In this document: positions 63,985 through 64,000 of the stretch, piece by piece
Layout: each line of letters begins with the position of its first letter
Numbering within the stretch: position 1 is the stretch's first letter
Assembly: GCA_002021875.1 (NCBI GenBank)
Contig: CP018627.1
Coordinates: 9,424,001 to 9,488,000 of the forward strand
Reading direction: 5' to 3'
Length of the DNA stretch: 64,000 nt
Source of the DNA: Streptomyces hygroscopicus
GTDB taxonomy: Bacteria > Actinomycetota > Actinomycetes > Streptomycetales > Streptomycetaceae
Notes under the pieces: generated by a model
Told to the model about the DNA's origin: nothing
The model's input: only the letters and a program-made list of their open reading frames with translations
Database searches by the model: none
Position numbers and translations under genes: made by a program

Positions 63985-64000
63985 GTCTGTCGTCTCCTTC

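Overview
The window is very GC-rich, with strong third-position GC bias, Shine-Dalgarno-led ATG/GTG starts and many 4-base start/stop overlaps. Its gene types are SpoIIE-type phosphatases, a WD40 Ser/Thr kinase, a mycothiol-dependent isomerase-type protein, an EF-hand MpaB-type oxygenase and many transposase remnants. Together these point to a Streptomyces or a close relative, probably accessory (arm-like) chromosome rather than conserved core.

0.2-6.98 kb: a membrane protein, a decayed small ORF, two SpoIIE/PP2C phosphatases (the second PAS-PAS-GAF-PP2C-HATPase) and a zinc formaldehyde-dehydrogenase-type alcohol dehydrogenase.

7.1-20.2 kb: a dense protein-quality-control and redox island on the + strand: dnaK, grpE, a zinc-finger-less dnaJ, a CbpM/HspR-like modulator, clpB, zinc-ribbon thioredoxin, UBP zinc finger, a cyclic-nucleotide-domain/thioredoxin-fold/thioredoxin-reductase-like fusion without the redox CxxC, Hsp20 and DUF2267. 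A DUF1931 (double histone-fold family) gene converges on its end, and a KimA-like permease follows. Short tandem repeats lie upstream of dnaK and between dnaK and grpE.

20.2-24.2 kb: an EF-hand MpaB-type oxygenase translationally coupled to a cis-prenyltransferase, two small gene remnants, and a Tat-exported DJ-1/PfpI protein.

24.3-36.5 kb: a graveyard of Tn3, IS3/IS481-like, IS6 and IS5 fragments and an RHS fragment. Live genes lie between them: a two-component system, a lipoprotein fused by deletion to the tail of an ABC permease, an M4 metallopeptidase with a partial duplicate downstream, a BPL_N lipoprotein and a lower-GC membrane protein.

36.7-45.8 kb: a DUF6328 membrane protein, then a tightly coupled minus-strand operon. 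It reads a peptide-like ORF (no canonical start), APH-fold kinase, ABC exporter, PCMT-type methyltransferase, NUDIX, ASCH-NUDIX and methyltransferase-NUDIX. It looks like an undescribed peptide or small-molecule modification system. A frameshifted gene and a GNAT acetyltransferase lie upstream.

45.8-52.6 kb: an FG-GAP/VCBS membrane-anchored protein and two Ser/Thr kinases (FHA-zinc-ribbon-kinase and kinase-TPR-WD40), probably one signalling unit.

52.8-64 kb: more IS remnants, an orphan group II intron domain V, and small metabolic/detoxification genes (MDMPI, SRPBCC, two alpha/beta hydrolases, two MDR oxidoreductases, cupin, isochorismatase, MarR) mixed with decayed genes. Two perfect inverted repeats sit upstream of one MDR gene.
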